From positions 86,542,748 through 86,606,747 of the forward strand of contig CM056742.1 of assembly GCA_029851415.1 (NCBI GenBank): 64,000 nt of DNA, in the 5' to 3' direction. The stretch comes from Eretmocerus hayati. Taxonomy: Eukaryota > Arthropoda > Insecta > Hymenoptera > Aphelinidae. Below, piece by piece: positions 12,301-24,029 of this stretch (position 1 is its first letter; every line of letters starts with the position of its first letter). The notes beneath the pieces are model-generated. The model did not search any database. It was given only the letters and a program-made list of their open reading frames with translations, and was not told where the DNA came from. The position numbers and the translations under genes are program-made.

Positions 12301-13320
12301 TGGGTAATGTGAGAGTTGCGTCCAGCGATTTCGAAATATCAAAGACCCTCCGCGACTTTTCCAGTTCGATCTAGTTCAACATGCGTCCTCGCTCTTTCAG
12401 CCGCCCATACAACACGATTCGGAAGCAGAGTGATCTCAAATTCGTGCTCAGGGCCTCGACAGAAAGTGCGCCATGTTCTTCCTCCGCTTTTTCCCCGTGT
12501 ATGAGCATAGGCACTTGCTTCTTTTCCCGTAGAAGTAGCGCTATTGCGCGCCCGTGGTGGTCACTGCAACTACAGCGCCTATGCTTGTACATGGGGGCAA
12601 AAATGGAGAAAAGAGCATCGCGCACTTTCTGTCGTACCAAAATACCCCAAGAGAACCTTCGTTCAATTCGCGAACTTCGATCTCGGTCAAATCGCGTTTT
12701 TGCCCCCGCACCACGATTTGGAAGCTGGATAATCTCAAAAACGTTCTTAGCGACTCCAAAGTATCCGAAATACACCCCCTCCCACTTAGCTCTCGAGATT
12801 CAATCTCGGCCTATTGACGCCTCCACCCCCGTAGCTGCCCACGGAACACGATTTGGAGGCTGGGTGACCTCAAATTCGTGCTTAGCGTCTCAAAATCCCC
12901 CAGAAACACCCTCACCCAAGTCTCGAACTTGGATCTCGGTCAATTCGCGCCTCCACTACCGCAGGCGCTCATGCAAGACGATTTGCAGGCTGGGTCATCT
13001 TGAATACGTGCTTAGCGACTCGAAAATACCCCATATACATCGCTATTCAACTCCCGAACTTCGATCTCGATCAATTCGTGCCTTCGCCCCCGCAACCATC
13101 CACGCATTACGATTTGAAGGCAGGGCGATGTGATTTTCGTGTTCAGCGACCTCGAAATACCTCAAAAACACCCTCCACTCGACTTGTCGAGCTCGATCTT
13201 GAAAGTTGCATGCTCCCAACCCCACAGCCTCCAACGCGACATGATCTCGAGATACGGCGATTCGATCTCCTTATCCTCGAGATATTTGGCAGACACCAGT
13301 CTCACGCAATCCAAGATTAA
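12301..13320. repeat. right foldback arm with ~125-bp subrepeats
   Basis: This is the reverse complement of 8,735-9,300 and of U1 3,190-3,512, with extra subrepeats between 12,380 and 12,980. Landmarks are CTTAGCGACTC, TCAAATTCGTGCT and GAACTTCGATCTCG. A 250-codon frame at 12,381-13,133 is open only because the subrepeat length keeps phase. The encoded sequence is repetitive and not a recognisable protein. Confidence 0.7.
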
Positions 13321-14255
13321 TTTTGATCAATTCTGTATAACTCGGTTGCAGCCATACATTATCAGGCACTCCCCATAAACTTCAAAGCGCGAGACTCGCA
13401 CGACGCGATGATGCTGGTCAAAAAGCCGCTCGCGCACCATATCTGGACTCTCCAAGATCATGTATTCGTTGCATCGAGTCAGCACAGCCTTACAGCCCAG
13501 CTCCAGCGTTAGCTGCTACTCTGATTGACATAAAAATTAATCCTTAAGAATATGAGGCGTTATAATTTCTCTGTCAATCCCGTATTATCAATTCTTTTGC
13601 ATGCGTGCATTTGCTTTTTCATCAAAGGTTTGAGATAGAATGTTTTAATCACAAAAAAATGACACTTGAGCTACATCAGATTCGAATTGTACATCTCCAA
13701 TTATCCAAATTTGAACGCCACAGAGAAGCTTTTGTTGTTGTTCTAGATAACCTCATAACCTCCCATATATCGGTATTTATTCAATTAATCCTGAAAAAAC
13801 CAGCCATTTTCCGTCTTCGAGCCAATTCAACTTTTTGTTCAGAATTTTTTGCTCTACAACATATTTTCCCCCGGACAAAATTCACCTAAACCCAAAACCC
13901 TATCTCTCAGAGCGGGGTCCTTTCTCCATAAGCAATACATGGGGAATGATCAACTTGACAACTACTCAGAAAAAGGAGCTGATCTGATTTCGCTCAAAAT
14001 CAGGTTCTGCTCATAAAGTTACGTAGAATAACATCCTTTTCCAGATTCTTCTGACAGTTTTGAAAAGCTCATCCCCCTCAGAGGCGCACCATGTGTTACA
14101 AGAGAAGTGAGCGAGAAAAGGGCCCAAACAGGTTCTGAAAAGAGTCAAGCATCACCGAAAAAAGGCGTTGGAATGGAAAAAATTGACTGTGATTGTAATT
14201 CCTTATTTCGTTATGAGGTTCAACAAATGTTGTGGAAATTGAAATTCGTATTATT
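13321..14255. repeat. right foldback arm, distal part
   Basis: This is a near-identical inverted copy of U1 positions 2,255-3,190 (coordinate sum 16,512). Even the minus-strand frame at 2,623-2,907 is reproduced at 13,605-13,889 on the plus strand. Identity stops at about 14,255, so the proximal ~520 bp of the unit (1,737-2,255) is missing from this arm. Confidence 0.85.
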
Positions 14256-15599
14256 GTTGGAGGTAGAACAGTCAGATCTCCTATATCTACTTCAGGTGTT
14301 GACTGACTTTGGTGAACAGGGAATGTACAATTGTTTGATTTTAAAGAGAAATGCGGACATGGAGGTCGGTTCATGCATTCTAAATAAGACAACGAGTTCA
14401 TGAACAGACTATTGCGATCGTCTACCTTCTAAATCAATTGGAATATTCCATCAGAATTCGGTAAGGATTTGAGTCTTGGATGAACGCAAGAATCAAATCT
14501 TTCCATGTCTTAGGTTGTTATGCGGAACAGATGGACTCTACATTCCGAATTATCCAATAAAAGAGAAGGACTGTGTACGGAAGGCCCCCCCCCCCCCACA
14601 AAGTCCTCCGAAATCCTATACAATGTTTGCCGGTTAGCACAACCACACACATCTACAGCGTAATGCTGTGTGTCATGTGCCTATGTTTGATTAGCCTGTA
14701 CGACAAGCGCGAGCTCTCAGATTCCTTCTGCTCGAGGTATGGCGCCTCGTCCGTAATTCTTCAATTGACCGTAAAATTTTCCAAATAAAGTCTACGGTGG
14801 CATTTGAAGGTGGAATGGGTTCTCTGTTGTGATTAATCTGTCTCCAAGATGATATGAGCGATTGCAACCTCATAGAAGTGCTAAGACGGGCTCGATCACA
14901 TCAACCCCATCGATCCAATTTTTGTAATGCTTCTCACTCAAATAACATTCCATATCAGGACATGAGAACTATGGGATATTGTTCAAAAAGGTGGAGAAAA
15001 ATGGGCGAAACATTGCAGGATCGTTTCCCCCTCCTCCCCCTCGTACCGTGGAGTCTTGACCTATGTCAGTGGAGTGGGCGCATGCACTGACCCGTCTTCT
15101 TGATGCTATCATTTCAACGGAGTTGGTCGCACGCACTTTAACTGAACGGGATATTATTGGTGTTGTTCCAAGCTATTGAAATCCGTTTCGATCATGTCAC
15201 TATCACGAATGTTATTTTTTTTATAGGCTAAGTACGGGAGATCTGAATTTTTTGTGAAAACCCGGTTAGGCAACTTCGACGTTTGATTATGGATGCCACG
15301 TTGGAGGCACGTGTCTGAAACCAATTTCTTCGCAATATATAGGGTGCCAAGAATATCACTGATTTTTGGCAGAATTTTTCGAGCAATGTTACTTTTGCAG
15401 CAGGCTCAAGAAATCAAAAAACGGCGCGAGTGCGCTAAGAGATACCCAAGAAATGAGGGTTGCGGGCCGTGCTGTGGGTAGCCAGATTCATTCGACAGAA
15501 CAGCGGATAGATTACACATTCAGAGGCCCTCGAACCTACCCAAATCAACTCCGACAACTTGATAATCATTTGAAGGTTCAGAGATAGTGTGCAGTACGC
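14256..15599. other. unassigned region right of the foldback
   Basis: I see no gene. The 98-codon frame 14,107-14,403 begins inside the repeat arm and has no known motif. A C-run lies at 14,587-14,598. Short frames at 14,854-15,090 and 15,293-15,481 show no family features. No repeat partner elsewhere in the window was noticed except the last few tens of bases, which pair with 1,440-1,475. Confidence 0.4.
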
Positions 15600-16548
15600 C
15601 TCATGTCAAAAGTTCTGTAGAAACTCTCATATACGGGTGTTCTAGCCATCGAACAGTGAGCCACTTGAGCCGCGTGTCACTGGTAAACTCTCTTTGATTT
15701 TCCACCACTTTGAAGAGCCCGAGCGATGAGAGAAGGGCGAAACACGCATGATATCAGCGTAGAATCAAAATTTTTCAAAAAGTGTCTCATCTCTTCTTTC
15801 CATTTCATTCCATCAAGATACTTTAGATGCATCCTCGCAACCATAGGAGGCTCTGAAGGTGCGTTGATCGAGAGTGGAGTAGAATCCATTCTTGATTGAT
15901 GCCCAAAAGTTCAGCTATATCAGCTGACTTTAACTCGCAAAGACCGATCAAATATATCCCCATGATTTGGAATTCCCGCGAATGATGAATACGATATCCG
16001 ATCATATCGATCGAGTGTCAAAATTAATCACTCATGTCTCCGACAAAAGGCCAAAAAGCTGCCAAAGTAAGGATGGAGAGAAATCAAATAGGAACAGCGG
16101 GTTGGAATGACCTCTCTCGCAAGCGCTTGACGAAGATAAGCTCTCGTATATAAGGGCGTTCTAACCATCAAACACTCGGCCACTTGAGCCGCGTGTCAGT
16201 GGTCAACTCTCATCGCTCTTCCACTATTTTGAAGAGCCCGAGCGATGAGAGAAGGGTGAAACACGCATAATATCAGTGTAGAATCAAAATTCTTCATGAA
16301 GTTTCTCATCTCTACTTTCCATTTCATCCCATCGAAATCTCTTAGAAGCATCCTTGCAACCATAGGAGGCTCTAAAGGTGCGTTGATCCAGAGTGGAGTA
16401 GAATCCATTCTGGATTGATGCCAAAAAGTTAAGCTATATCAGCTGACTTTAACTAGCGAATATTGATCAAATATATCTGCATAATTTGAAATTACAGCAA
16501 GTGATAAATACGATATCCGATCATAGCGATCGAGTGTCAAAATCAATG
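15600..16548. repeat. ~490-510-bp repeat cluster, right outer arm
   Basis: Two units lie in tandem in minus orientation, mirror images of the cluster at 300-1,450. The related minus-strand 70-codon frames at 15,677-15,889 and 16,196-16,408 differ from each other and from the left copy mostly by conservative changes, and all read through the phrase PPMVARM. Either a small peptide was once encoded or the unit simply lacks stops in this frame. Confidence 0.75.
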
Positions 16549-16611
16549 ACATATTCTCATATTTCTTCTCCCATGGATGGTTTCAGATTGCTTGATGGAT
16601 GACAGAAAATC

Positions 16612-18569
16612 ATGAGTGAAGAGGTGATGACATCACTTCTTCTTAATAAAGAGAGAGTGAGGAAGCATAGAAAAGCAGCTGGGTCTCAAATCCAGTCCAA
16701 AGTTTATAGTACATGTAGTGAAGCACCTCATTGATCTGATTCAAGCGAGGCTGTTCAGATACAAAATGTCATTCAGCAATCTTCTGGACATCAGTTACCG
16801 TCAGAATCAGGGTTCCCACTATCACCCCCACCTGCGAATTGTCAAGATGACACAATCATTGAATATCCCCAGAAGAAAAATGCATCTGGTTGTCAACGGC
16901 CTACTACAGATGATTCCACGTTTACAAATAGGAGTGATGGTTCAAGTGACGAAGAGTCCGACAGAGTTTTCTCTGCTCAGATGTCAGATTTTAATTATCA
17001 CAGTAATATGACTTTGACTGACAGACTAAGGGAGTGGGCATTGAGAGATGTCTCATCTTCCAAAGTTGATGAATTGCTGAGAATTCTAACAAACTACCAC
17101 GAGGAACTTCCTATGTGTTCAAAAACTGTCTTAAAGAGCAATCTCAATCTCCACGAGGGAATCAGAGATTTCGATCCATCCAATTCTTCTGACGAAGCTA
17201 AATTTGTATATTTTGGAATTCTCCGCTCCTTAATCAAACTGATCAAACTGATAGATCCAAGTCTACATCCAGACAAAATTATACTACCTGCATTCAATGT
17301 TGATGGAGTATCTCTCTTCAACTCAAGCTCTGTAAGTTTGTGGCCTCTGATGGGCATAGTATTTCAAACCTTTTCCCATTGCAGTTTATTGTGGTGAGAC
17401 CAAACCTTCATCGGCCCATCTTCACTTGGATGAATCCGTGGAGGGAAAGCTTCATTTGTGACAGACCTGCAAGGTCGTTTGTAAAATGCACCGAAAATCA
17501 TGGAGCATTCCACGCCTGTGAACGTTGCCTTGTTGAAGGCAGTATCTACAAGGACCGCAGGGTGTATCCTGTAAGAGGTGAACCTCGACGCACTCTAGAC
17601 CCTTTCAGAAGATTAAATGACATAGAACATCATAATGATATCAGTCCATTCTTAAATGTTCAACCATCTATAAATTCACTGAAATTGTTTGTGCTTGATT
17701 TGATGCATCTGGGATGCTTAGGTATCATGGAAGCTCTTCTTATTACATGGTTATCTGGTGAATCTCAACTCACTCAGGAAAAAAAGATGAGGATCTCTCT
17801 GACACTGGTTGAACTTTCTTCTCAAATATAATCTGAATCCCAGAGGAGAACAAAAGGGCTAGAGGATATTGGTAAATGAACAGCGAAGAAGTTCAGAATG
17901 TTTTTGCTCTATGCGGGTCCTCTTGTACTAAGAGATGTATTGACTCAAGAACAATATGACAATTTTATGCTTTTCCATGTTGGTTGCAGGATTCTTTGGA
18001 GCAGAGATATGTACGAAAGATACTCGAAACATGCTCAACAATACCTTTACCGATTTGTGTTATCTGCTGAGACTCTGTATGGATTGGAGTTCATCTTCCT
18101 GAATGTACATAGCGTTGAACACCTCTCGGAAGATGTTAAAGCCGTGGATGGCACTGTCAGTGATTACACTACATTCCCCTTTGAAAATGAATTTGGACAC
18201 AATAAAAAAGATATCAAATCAGGCAACAAACCTCTGGAGCAATCCTGCAGCAACATTCAGAAAGATCTCGTGTTCAATGAACAGAAAGTACCTTACACGA
18301 CCGGTTCGAAAATCTTGAAACATAAAATGACAGACAATATTCATCAGGTACAGAAACTCAAGTGCAAAAATTTTGAGCTCACTCTCAAGAGGCCAAATGA
18401 TGTCATACTTTTGAGGAATGGATCACTAGTGAGAATTAAAGGCATGGCATGCTCATCGATTGGAAATAATCCTGATAAGGTCCACATTGTTGATCAGCGA
18501 TCAGCCAGCTCATGCTTACCCTCCTCCCTCCATCGACTTAGGAATATTCAAGATCATAGCAACGAATGA
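16612..18569 (+). pseudogene. CMC (EnSpm/CACTA-type) transposase, decayed
   Basis: This is a cut-and-paste DNA transposase of the CMC group (tnp2-like domain, common in arthropods and cnidarians). The natural start is ATG 16,612, but a TGA stops the frame at 16,732-16,734. The same frame then runs to about 17,390. Family landmarks appear in order: FNVDGVSLFNSSS followed by WPL (first catalytic Asp, ~17,290-17,350); FICDRPARSF with the paired Cys of ACERC (~17,450-17,530); LDLMHLGCLG (~17,695); and the C-terminal block FLLYAGPLVLRD onward (17,898-18,569). Landmarks move between all three frames around 17,340-17,460, where a dozen residues also appear to be deleted, and a Trp codon of the C-terminal block is TGA (17,877-17,879). 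The gene is therefore dead. The DUF4806-like gene just downstream was probably its partner in the same element. Confidence 0.85.
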
Positions 18570-19317
18570 GTGCCAGAGTATTCAATGCACCTTGAATGGG
18601 ATGTCCAGCAAGGTTGCATTGTTCGAAATATATGATCTTGAATCAGATTCTAGAGACACATTTGCTGTCAAAATGCTTCATTAACCAATTTTTTGATGAT
18701 TTTTATAATGGATAAATCTCTTTTTTCAAATAATGCTAACTCAGTTTTCTCTAAATTACTATTCCCAGGTCTACAGAACTATGATTTAATCACGTCAACG
18801 ATCAATTCCTGAAAAATTATTCGTTTTCATCATCATCTCTTTATTCAAGAGAATTAGAGCTTGATTGGAATCATCAATCAGAGATCTGCTATAGACCAGA
18901 ATTTGACCAATCATGTGCGTCGAATCCAGTAGGCTGTGGTTACCATCAGGATTTTACATCATGCAGTCGCACGCCACGCCGTGCTCGGCCGGGCGCAAAA
19001 TCTCGTAGCAATATCAAAGTCGAGGCATGAATCAAGTAATACATTCAGGACGTTTCATAAATTGGGAATCATCCCTTCATTGTCCTCTTTGCGAGAAATA
19101 TGGTATCACCCGGAAAGTTTTCACTTTTTGTGATAAAATAGGGAAGAAGAACCACCTAACCTCAACTATGGCGTGAGCCGGTTTATCACAGATGTTCTAT
19201 AGCTCTTGTATTCTCATTTAGTCAAAAAAGAACGTGTTGATTGATGTGTTTCAACATTCACATAATCATTCCCAATGCGCACATCCCAATGTCGAATGAA
19301 TTCTCCCTGCAGATAAG
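18570..19317. other. spacer between transposase and DUF4806-like gene
   Basis: I see no supported gene. The C-terminal coding region of the transposase may continue in another frame to about 18,684. The remainder looks like intergenic or 3'/5' flanking sequence of the same element. Confidence 0.4.
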
Positions 19318-20150
19318 ATGGCTACATATTACATTGCCCAAGCCGTTGTGCCAAAAGCTGAGAAGGTGCACTGGGAGAACCCATTGATAATCGTCTTTCG
19401 TAAGTATGTACAACCTGGAGAAGATGGGAGGATGAGGGCAGAATATCCATCTCCACCATTTACTGAAGATCTTAATTCATTAAACGAGGATTTTGTTGTG
19501 AAATATCCTGGAACCGAGCCGCCAAGTGATTGGCATAGATATGAGTGTGTTATCAAATCATTCGCAGGTGTGATATTGTGAAGCTTCCAAGTACCTCATT
19601 CAAAAGCATATCTTGCTATCATTTTCGAAATTATTGAGACTTTTCATATTTTAATTTCGTAGGGAGTTATATGGATGCACAAAGAATGATGGTACGCCTT
19701 TTCCAGAAACTGCAGGCACCTGCCGAAAGAGCCAAGCGTAAGCCAAATAGCATCCGCAAAGAGAAGTCAACTCCTGTCAAGAAGACTCCGAAAGGCAGAC
19801 CACCCAAAAAAACTAAGACGAATGTTGACCATCCAAAGAATATCCAACCAATTACTGAATATGTGTCAGAAAAATTTCAACAGGATGACAATGCCAATCT
19901 CAACATATTGAAGTGATTGTACCTGAGTTGAACGATCCGCTCAACCAAAAGAGCCCCGAGTCTTCGCTACTTACTGAAAAACATCAAGACACGAGCATCT
20001 CAAATGGCTCGAATAACTCAAAATCTTGTGTAATGGCGATGCCAGCTTCGCCAAATGGGAAACAAGAAAATGATACAGTTATTGAAGAATGTGCTAATTT
20101 GGGCGGATCACTTGTTCATGCTTCAAACATTCCTAAAGAAGTGGATTGAT
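19318..20150 (+). pseudogene. N-terminal exons of a DUF4806-like accessory protein
   Basis: Exon 1 (19,318-19,567) encodes a short N-terminal module ending in a W-x-x-Y-x-C pattern (DWHRYECVIK), as in proteins that carry DUF4806 further downstream. A GT at 19,568 and an AG at 19,661-19,662 join it in phase to exon 2 (19,663 onward), giving SFAGSYMDAQ across the junction, followed by a long Lys/Pro-rich basic stretch. The frame breaks at about 19,905-19,915: a single-base shift would connect it to the next frame (19,913-20,149), which is Ser/Asn-rich and ends in TGA. The function of such proteins is not known to me; they often accompany insect transposons. Calling these exons part of the same gene as 20,588-21,786 is inference. 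Confidence 0.5.
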
Positions 20151-20587
20151 CTGAAGCAACTGTCAGAAGTTTACTTTATGGTGACATTGCTACTTTTCAG
20201 GACGCGGTTGAAACTAGTACTCCAAATACTTGTAACTTGATTTTGTATTCTTTAATGATCCAACTTTCCAATCCATATTCTTTTTCATATCGATTCACCA
20301 CATATCATTTCTATCTCATACACAAACTAATGGTTTCTGAACTACTGCAGCTAATGTGATGGTGACAAATGTGAATGCACCAAATGAACTACAAATTCAA
20401 CCCATGAGTGAACAAGATAGAATGACCATTTATTAAGAATCGCTCCCTTCTGTGGTGCTCACAAGTGATGTTGCTAATAATCTACTCACTGTCCAGGATC
20501 TTTCCGGTGAGATGAGGAGATTTTCGACAACCACTTGAATGGTTGATTGTAACCTCAATTTGAACTACCTCTGATGATTTGCTTCAG

Positions 20588-21786
20588 TTTCTGGGAAAGC
20601 TTTGAAATGTGACATAGTAGATGCAGTATGTAAATATATTGATAGAAGAGTTAGTCCCAGGTTTGACAAGTTGGATACAGGTGTTGGAGATGTTGCCAAT
20701 ATCTCAAAAGAAAGGAGACTTTTGATGGATTTGGGGAATATGATTCTTTTCGATGACTTCAAAAAACAATACAACACTTTCAGTTTCCCTTTGAAGACTT
20801 GTGAAGAATTTGATAGATTCAACGAACAGCTTCGATCGGATCACAAAGATATTAGATCCACTTTGGTGAGTAAGCCTCTTACTCTTATTTTTTGTGAATA
20901 GTTGTGTCAATCTAGCCTGAAAGTAGATATCAAATTTTGATGAATTACAAAATGACCAAGTGCAGGTGAGGTTTTTTCGACGGGGAGAGGACCCATCACA
21001 CCCCATCTGCTTTGGAATTGCGTTTTCCCCGGGATTATCCTTCAGAAAAATCCTGGGTTTTCCCATTTCACGAGGTTCGAATAGCGGGCCTTGGGCAAAT
21101 GCGAAGCAGGGGGAGGGTGGGTAACGTAGGGAATTGATAAGCCGACCCGACGTGCCTTCCTGAGTGCACGGGGAGGTGCGGGGGATGTCGCCTTGCCGGC
21201 ATTGAGGTTTGAGTCTCATCAAATCATCGCCTTGCAAACCATAAAGAGGCTCTCTCCGGGAACGCTAAGGGTACAGCGGATCCGATGGCTCACTTCGTGA
21301 GACAGGGAATGTCGGCCTTACTGGCATTGGAGAGAGGCATCCCATGGCAGCGAACCATGGCGTAGGTCACTTCGGGGAAGCTGGAATCCACATGTAGAGG
21401 AGGAGTTTGAGCATAACCCTCCACACCAAGGTGGTAAAGGGGCCCCCCGTGCTAGGCCGAGAAGGCTACAAGGGGATCTCGAAAAAAAAGAAAATTACAG
21501 AAGAAGCATATTTTTGTTACCACCAACTCAGACAGAGACTCGAACGATAATTTGCGAGTGTGCATCAGAAGAATTATGGGTAAGACATTGGTGCTCTCTT
21601 ACACAGCTCAAAAGTCTAGCACAACTAAGAATACCAAATCAATCTTCGGTGATACTGGATGTTTGAATTCTTCAAATGCATCAAAGGTATGTGTTAGCTC
21701 TATAATCTGATTTTCATACTTCTTTGTTACATAATTAACAACCTAATCATTTCCAGACGCATTTTTCGCCGTGTACAATATCTTGA
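20588..21786 (+). CDS. DUF4806-like domain exons (spliced)
   Basis: Three exons can be joined. The first (20,588-20,865) follows CTTCAG and contains the DUF4806 signature FPLKTCEEFDRFNEQL. It ends in TTG before GTGAGT. The second starts after TTACAG at 21,501 in matching phase 0 and includes VCIRRIMGKTLVLSY. It ends at 21,686 before GTATGT. A third short exon after TTCCAG (21,757) gives a stop at 21,784-21,786. The internal intron (20,866-21,500) contains a retroposon-like insertion. The role is unknown; proximity suggests an accessory factor of the upstream CMC transposon. The final exon choice is uncertain because another frame there (AFFAVYNILK) also looks coding. Confidence 0.5.
20968..21490 (+). 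mobile_element. retroposon-like (SINE or LINE 3' end) insertion in an intron
   Basis: A ~515-bp GC-rich block contrasts sharply with its AT-rich intron surroundings and ends in an A-rich tail (GAAAAAAAAGAAAA, 21,481-21,494). It contains structured, stop-rich sequence with repeated GTCG/CCTT(A/G)C(T/C)GGCATTG phrases (21,190 and 21,313). I found no reliable target-site duplication; the hexamer ATTACA occurs on both sides, which may be chance. The family is not identified. Confidence 0.4.
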
Positions 21787-22330
21787 AAGTTGTGTCAGAT
21801 GAAACGGCACTGCTGAGAGGCATGCGATCGCGATCATCAATCCTCGGACGTGGCAAGATGGTGATGATTACTCTGACAATCAGAACGGTCAACTACAATG
21901 ACTGAGTCCGTTTTGTGACTGAGGAGAGATGAGTGGTTGAAAGATTTCAATTACGCAAGATATTCATTGGTGTGACGCATGTCAAATTCTATTTTTGTAA
22001 GAACAGCTCGAGTTATCCACCTAAAGACTGACATAACCGGAGTTTTTCTCATCGAATTATTTAAAGTTCGTGGAATCGTTTGGGGAATGTACGTCATCAC
22101 ATATTTGCGCGATGGAAATATATTATTCCATTGTATATGGAAAAGTTCAGTTTCTCGTCTAGGTAATCCAAAGTTTGTGAGAATCATTGTTGGAGTTTTC
22201 ACTGCAGCTACTCACTTCATGTGTACTTGTATAGTCATCCATCTGTAAGAATCTAGTTGGTAACTCAGGTATAACGATTGCTGTGATCTAAGATAATGAC
22301 GAGACATTGGACACTATTGTAACTTTGTGA
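21787..22330. other. unassigned
   Basis: I see no gene. Frames of 80-90 codons on both strands at 21,951-22,248 overlap each other and carry no motif. Confidence 0.4.
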
Positions 22331-23010
22331 CGGACAAGCCGTCACAGCCGAAATTAGTGAAATCTCTCGTCGCCGTCTCGAGCCAGCAAGCAATGAGTAT
22401 AGGTATTGACCCCAAACCCTTCTCTTTATTGTTGAGGGCTGGCTCGAGGAGACGACGAAGGCAAGCGACGAGGGAGTTGGACCAGATGCGGCAGTGCAGT
22501 GCATGCCTACACATAGGCAGCCCCTTCTACACCCCGGACAGCCGCGGTAGCTGCACAAGAGGCTGCCCCGGGTGAGTTGGGTGCCCCGGAGGCCTTCCCC
22601 AGGGCCCTGAAGCCCTGATTGGCCCTTACACGGGCCCTTCCACGCCCCACGGACATGCTGCCCCTCGACACCATGCCCCGGGACAGGCGTGTACACACCG
22701 GCGTGCGGACGACGGCGACGATGGCGATGGAAGAGGCCCTCGCTCGCGGGTGAGCGAGGGTATGCTTTGGCACCGCGGTGTGTTGGTGACACGCGGCTGA
22801 GCACCCTCTGCGAGGGCGTGTATCCAGCAGGCATCAAATCGCGTGCATAGCGCGTATGTAAACAATGCACGACACGCTGGGCGAGTGATGGACCCGGTGC
22901 ACACACACGACACGTACATTGCTGTAGAACACCAGGAGATGGTGCGGACGGCACGCGGGGCCCGGGTGACGACGACAGCATGCAGCAGACGGGTGGCTGT
23001 TACGTATATG
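22331..23010. other. GC-rich island with hairpin
   Basis: This block is far richer in G+C and CpG than its surroundings. It opens with an imperfect hairpin (CTCGTCGCCGTCTCGAGCC at 22,366 against GGCTCGAGGAGACGACG at 22,443). Long frames exist on several strands at once (for example minus 22,265-22,981), as expected of GC-rich DNA with few stops, and none has a domain I recognise. It could be a CpG-rich 5' gene region or an insertion of foreign composition. Confidence 0.4.
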
Positions 23011-24029
23011 AAGCCGGGATTAGAGTGAGTGATCTGGGATCATGAACAATTAAGAAGTAGGTAAGCAAGAGCGGCGTCAGCTCGGGACAGGAAAAGTCAA
23101 TGTCAAGTCCATTCCCCTCTGCCAATTGCATTGGCATGAGATCGAGGTCACTGCAGCAATATTCAAGAAGCGCGCGGACAGAGCGCGCTCTCTTACGGTC
23201 GCAAGTATTCGCGTGACAGGTATTCGCAGCCACTATTTGGTCCTGTCAAGTAGAGTTATTTAGCCATTAAAATCATTACATAGGTCTTTTTTAGCTGAGA
23301 ACTATTCGGAAAATAAAATCGTAAGTAACCTTATATTCTCGAGTCGTATCATTTCTACATTCCTACTCCCTTCACAAATACTCAGCACGAGAGGATCGTG
23401 TCTGGGAAGGACGGAACATCAAGAACCTGAATACGTAACACGGCCCTCCTGATGATGTGCTCCCCGGGCTGCCAGACATCGAGGCAATCGCCCCCATCCG
23501 CTGCAACCCGGGGTAGCAAGCATGCCAGCAGCAATGAGGTTATGGGTATTCGCACCCCCTGTTGCACAGGTACATCGCGTACCTGGTGTACCACACACCC
23601 GCGCACCATTAATTAGCACCAGGATGGACACCCACCGCACTGGTGACCATCACGCGGACGCGGATGGGCCTGGGTGACCCAGTAGCAGACGGCAACGACG
23701 GACAGGCCAGTGAACGCGGCAAGTGCAGACAGCTGACTGGCGGTGGACGAGATGCGGCGGCGCTGCGGCCACGCAAATCTGGGCCACACCCGGGCGGTTG
23801 TGGCCACGAAAATGCAACGGAAGAATACCTGGACAGCGGCTACTGAGCAAATATGGGCCTGTGGACGACATTTACATATACTTAGGGTTATGCACACATG
23901 ACAATGTCGCACAGGAACAATGCACAGCATATATATAGATATACTTGAGCCATGCGGACTCGATATCATTATGCCATGGGCGGCCGCGAGTATACATATA
24001 GATATACTGCTGCAATGCGGGCTAGATAT
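23011..24029. other. unassigned, second GC-rich patch
   Basis: The stretch 23,440-23,850 is again GC-rich and the rest is AT-rich. At 23,925-24,032 a phrase close to ATATAGATATACT(T/G) followed by a GCGG-containing segment occurs twice, suggesting a short degenerate tandem repeat. No gene is supported. Confidence 0.35.

Noticed and set aside
12381..13133. 250-codon plus-strand frame
   Set aside because: It lies wholly in ~125-bp tandem subrepeats of the foldback arm; the frame stays open because unit length keeps phase, and the translation repeats itself.
22265..22981. 238-codon minus-strand frame in GC-rich DNA
   Set aside because: Several frames are open at once, as expected in stop-poor GC-rich sequence, and there is no recognisable domain.
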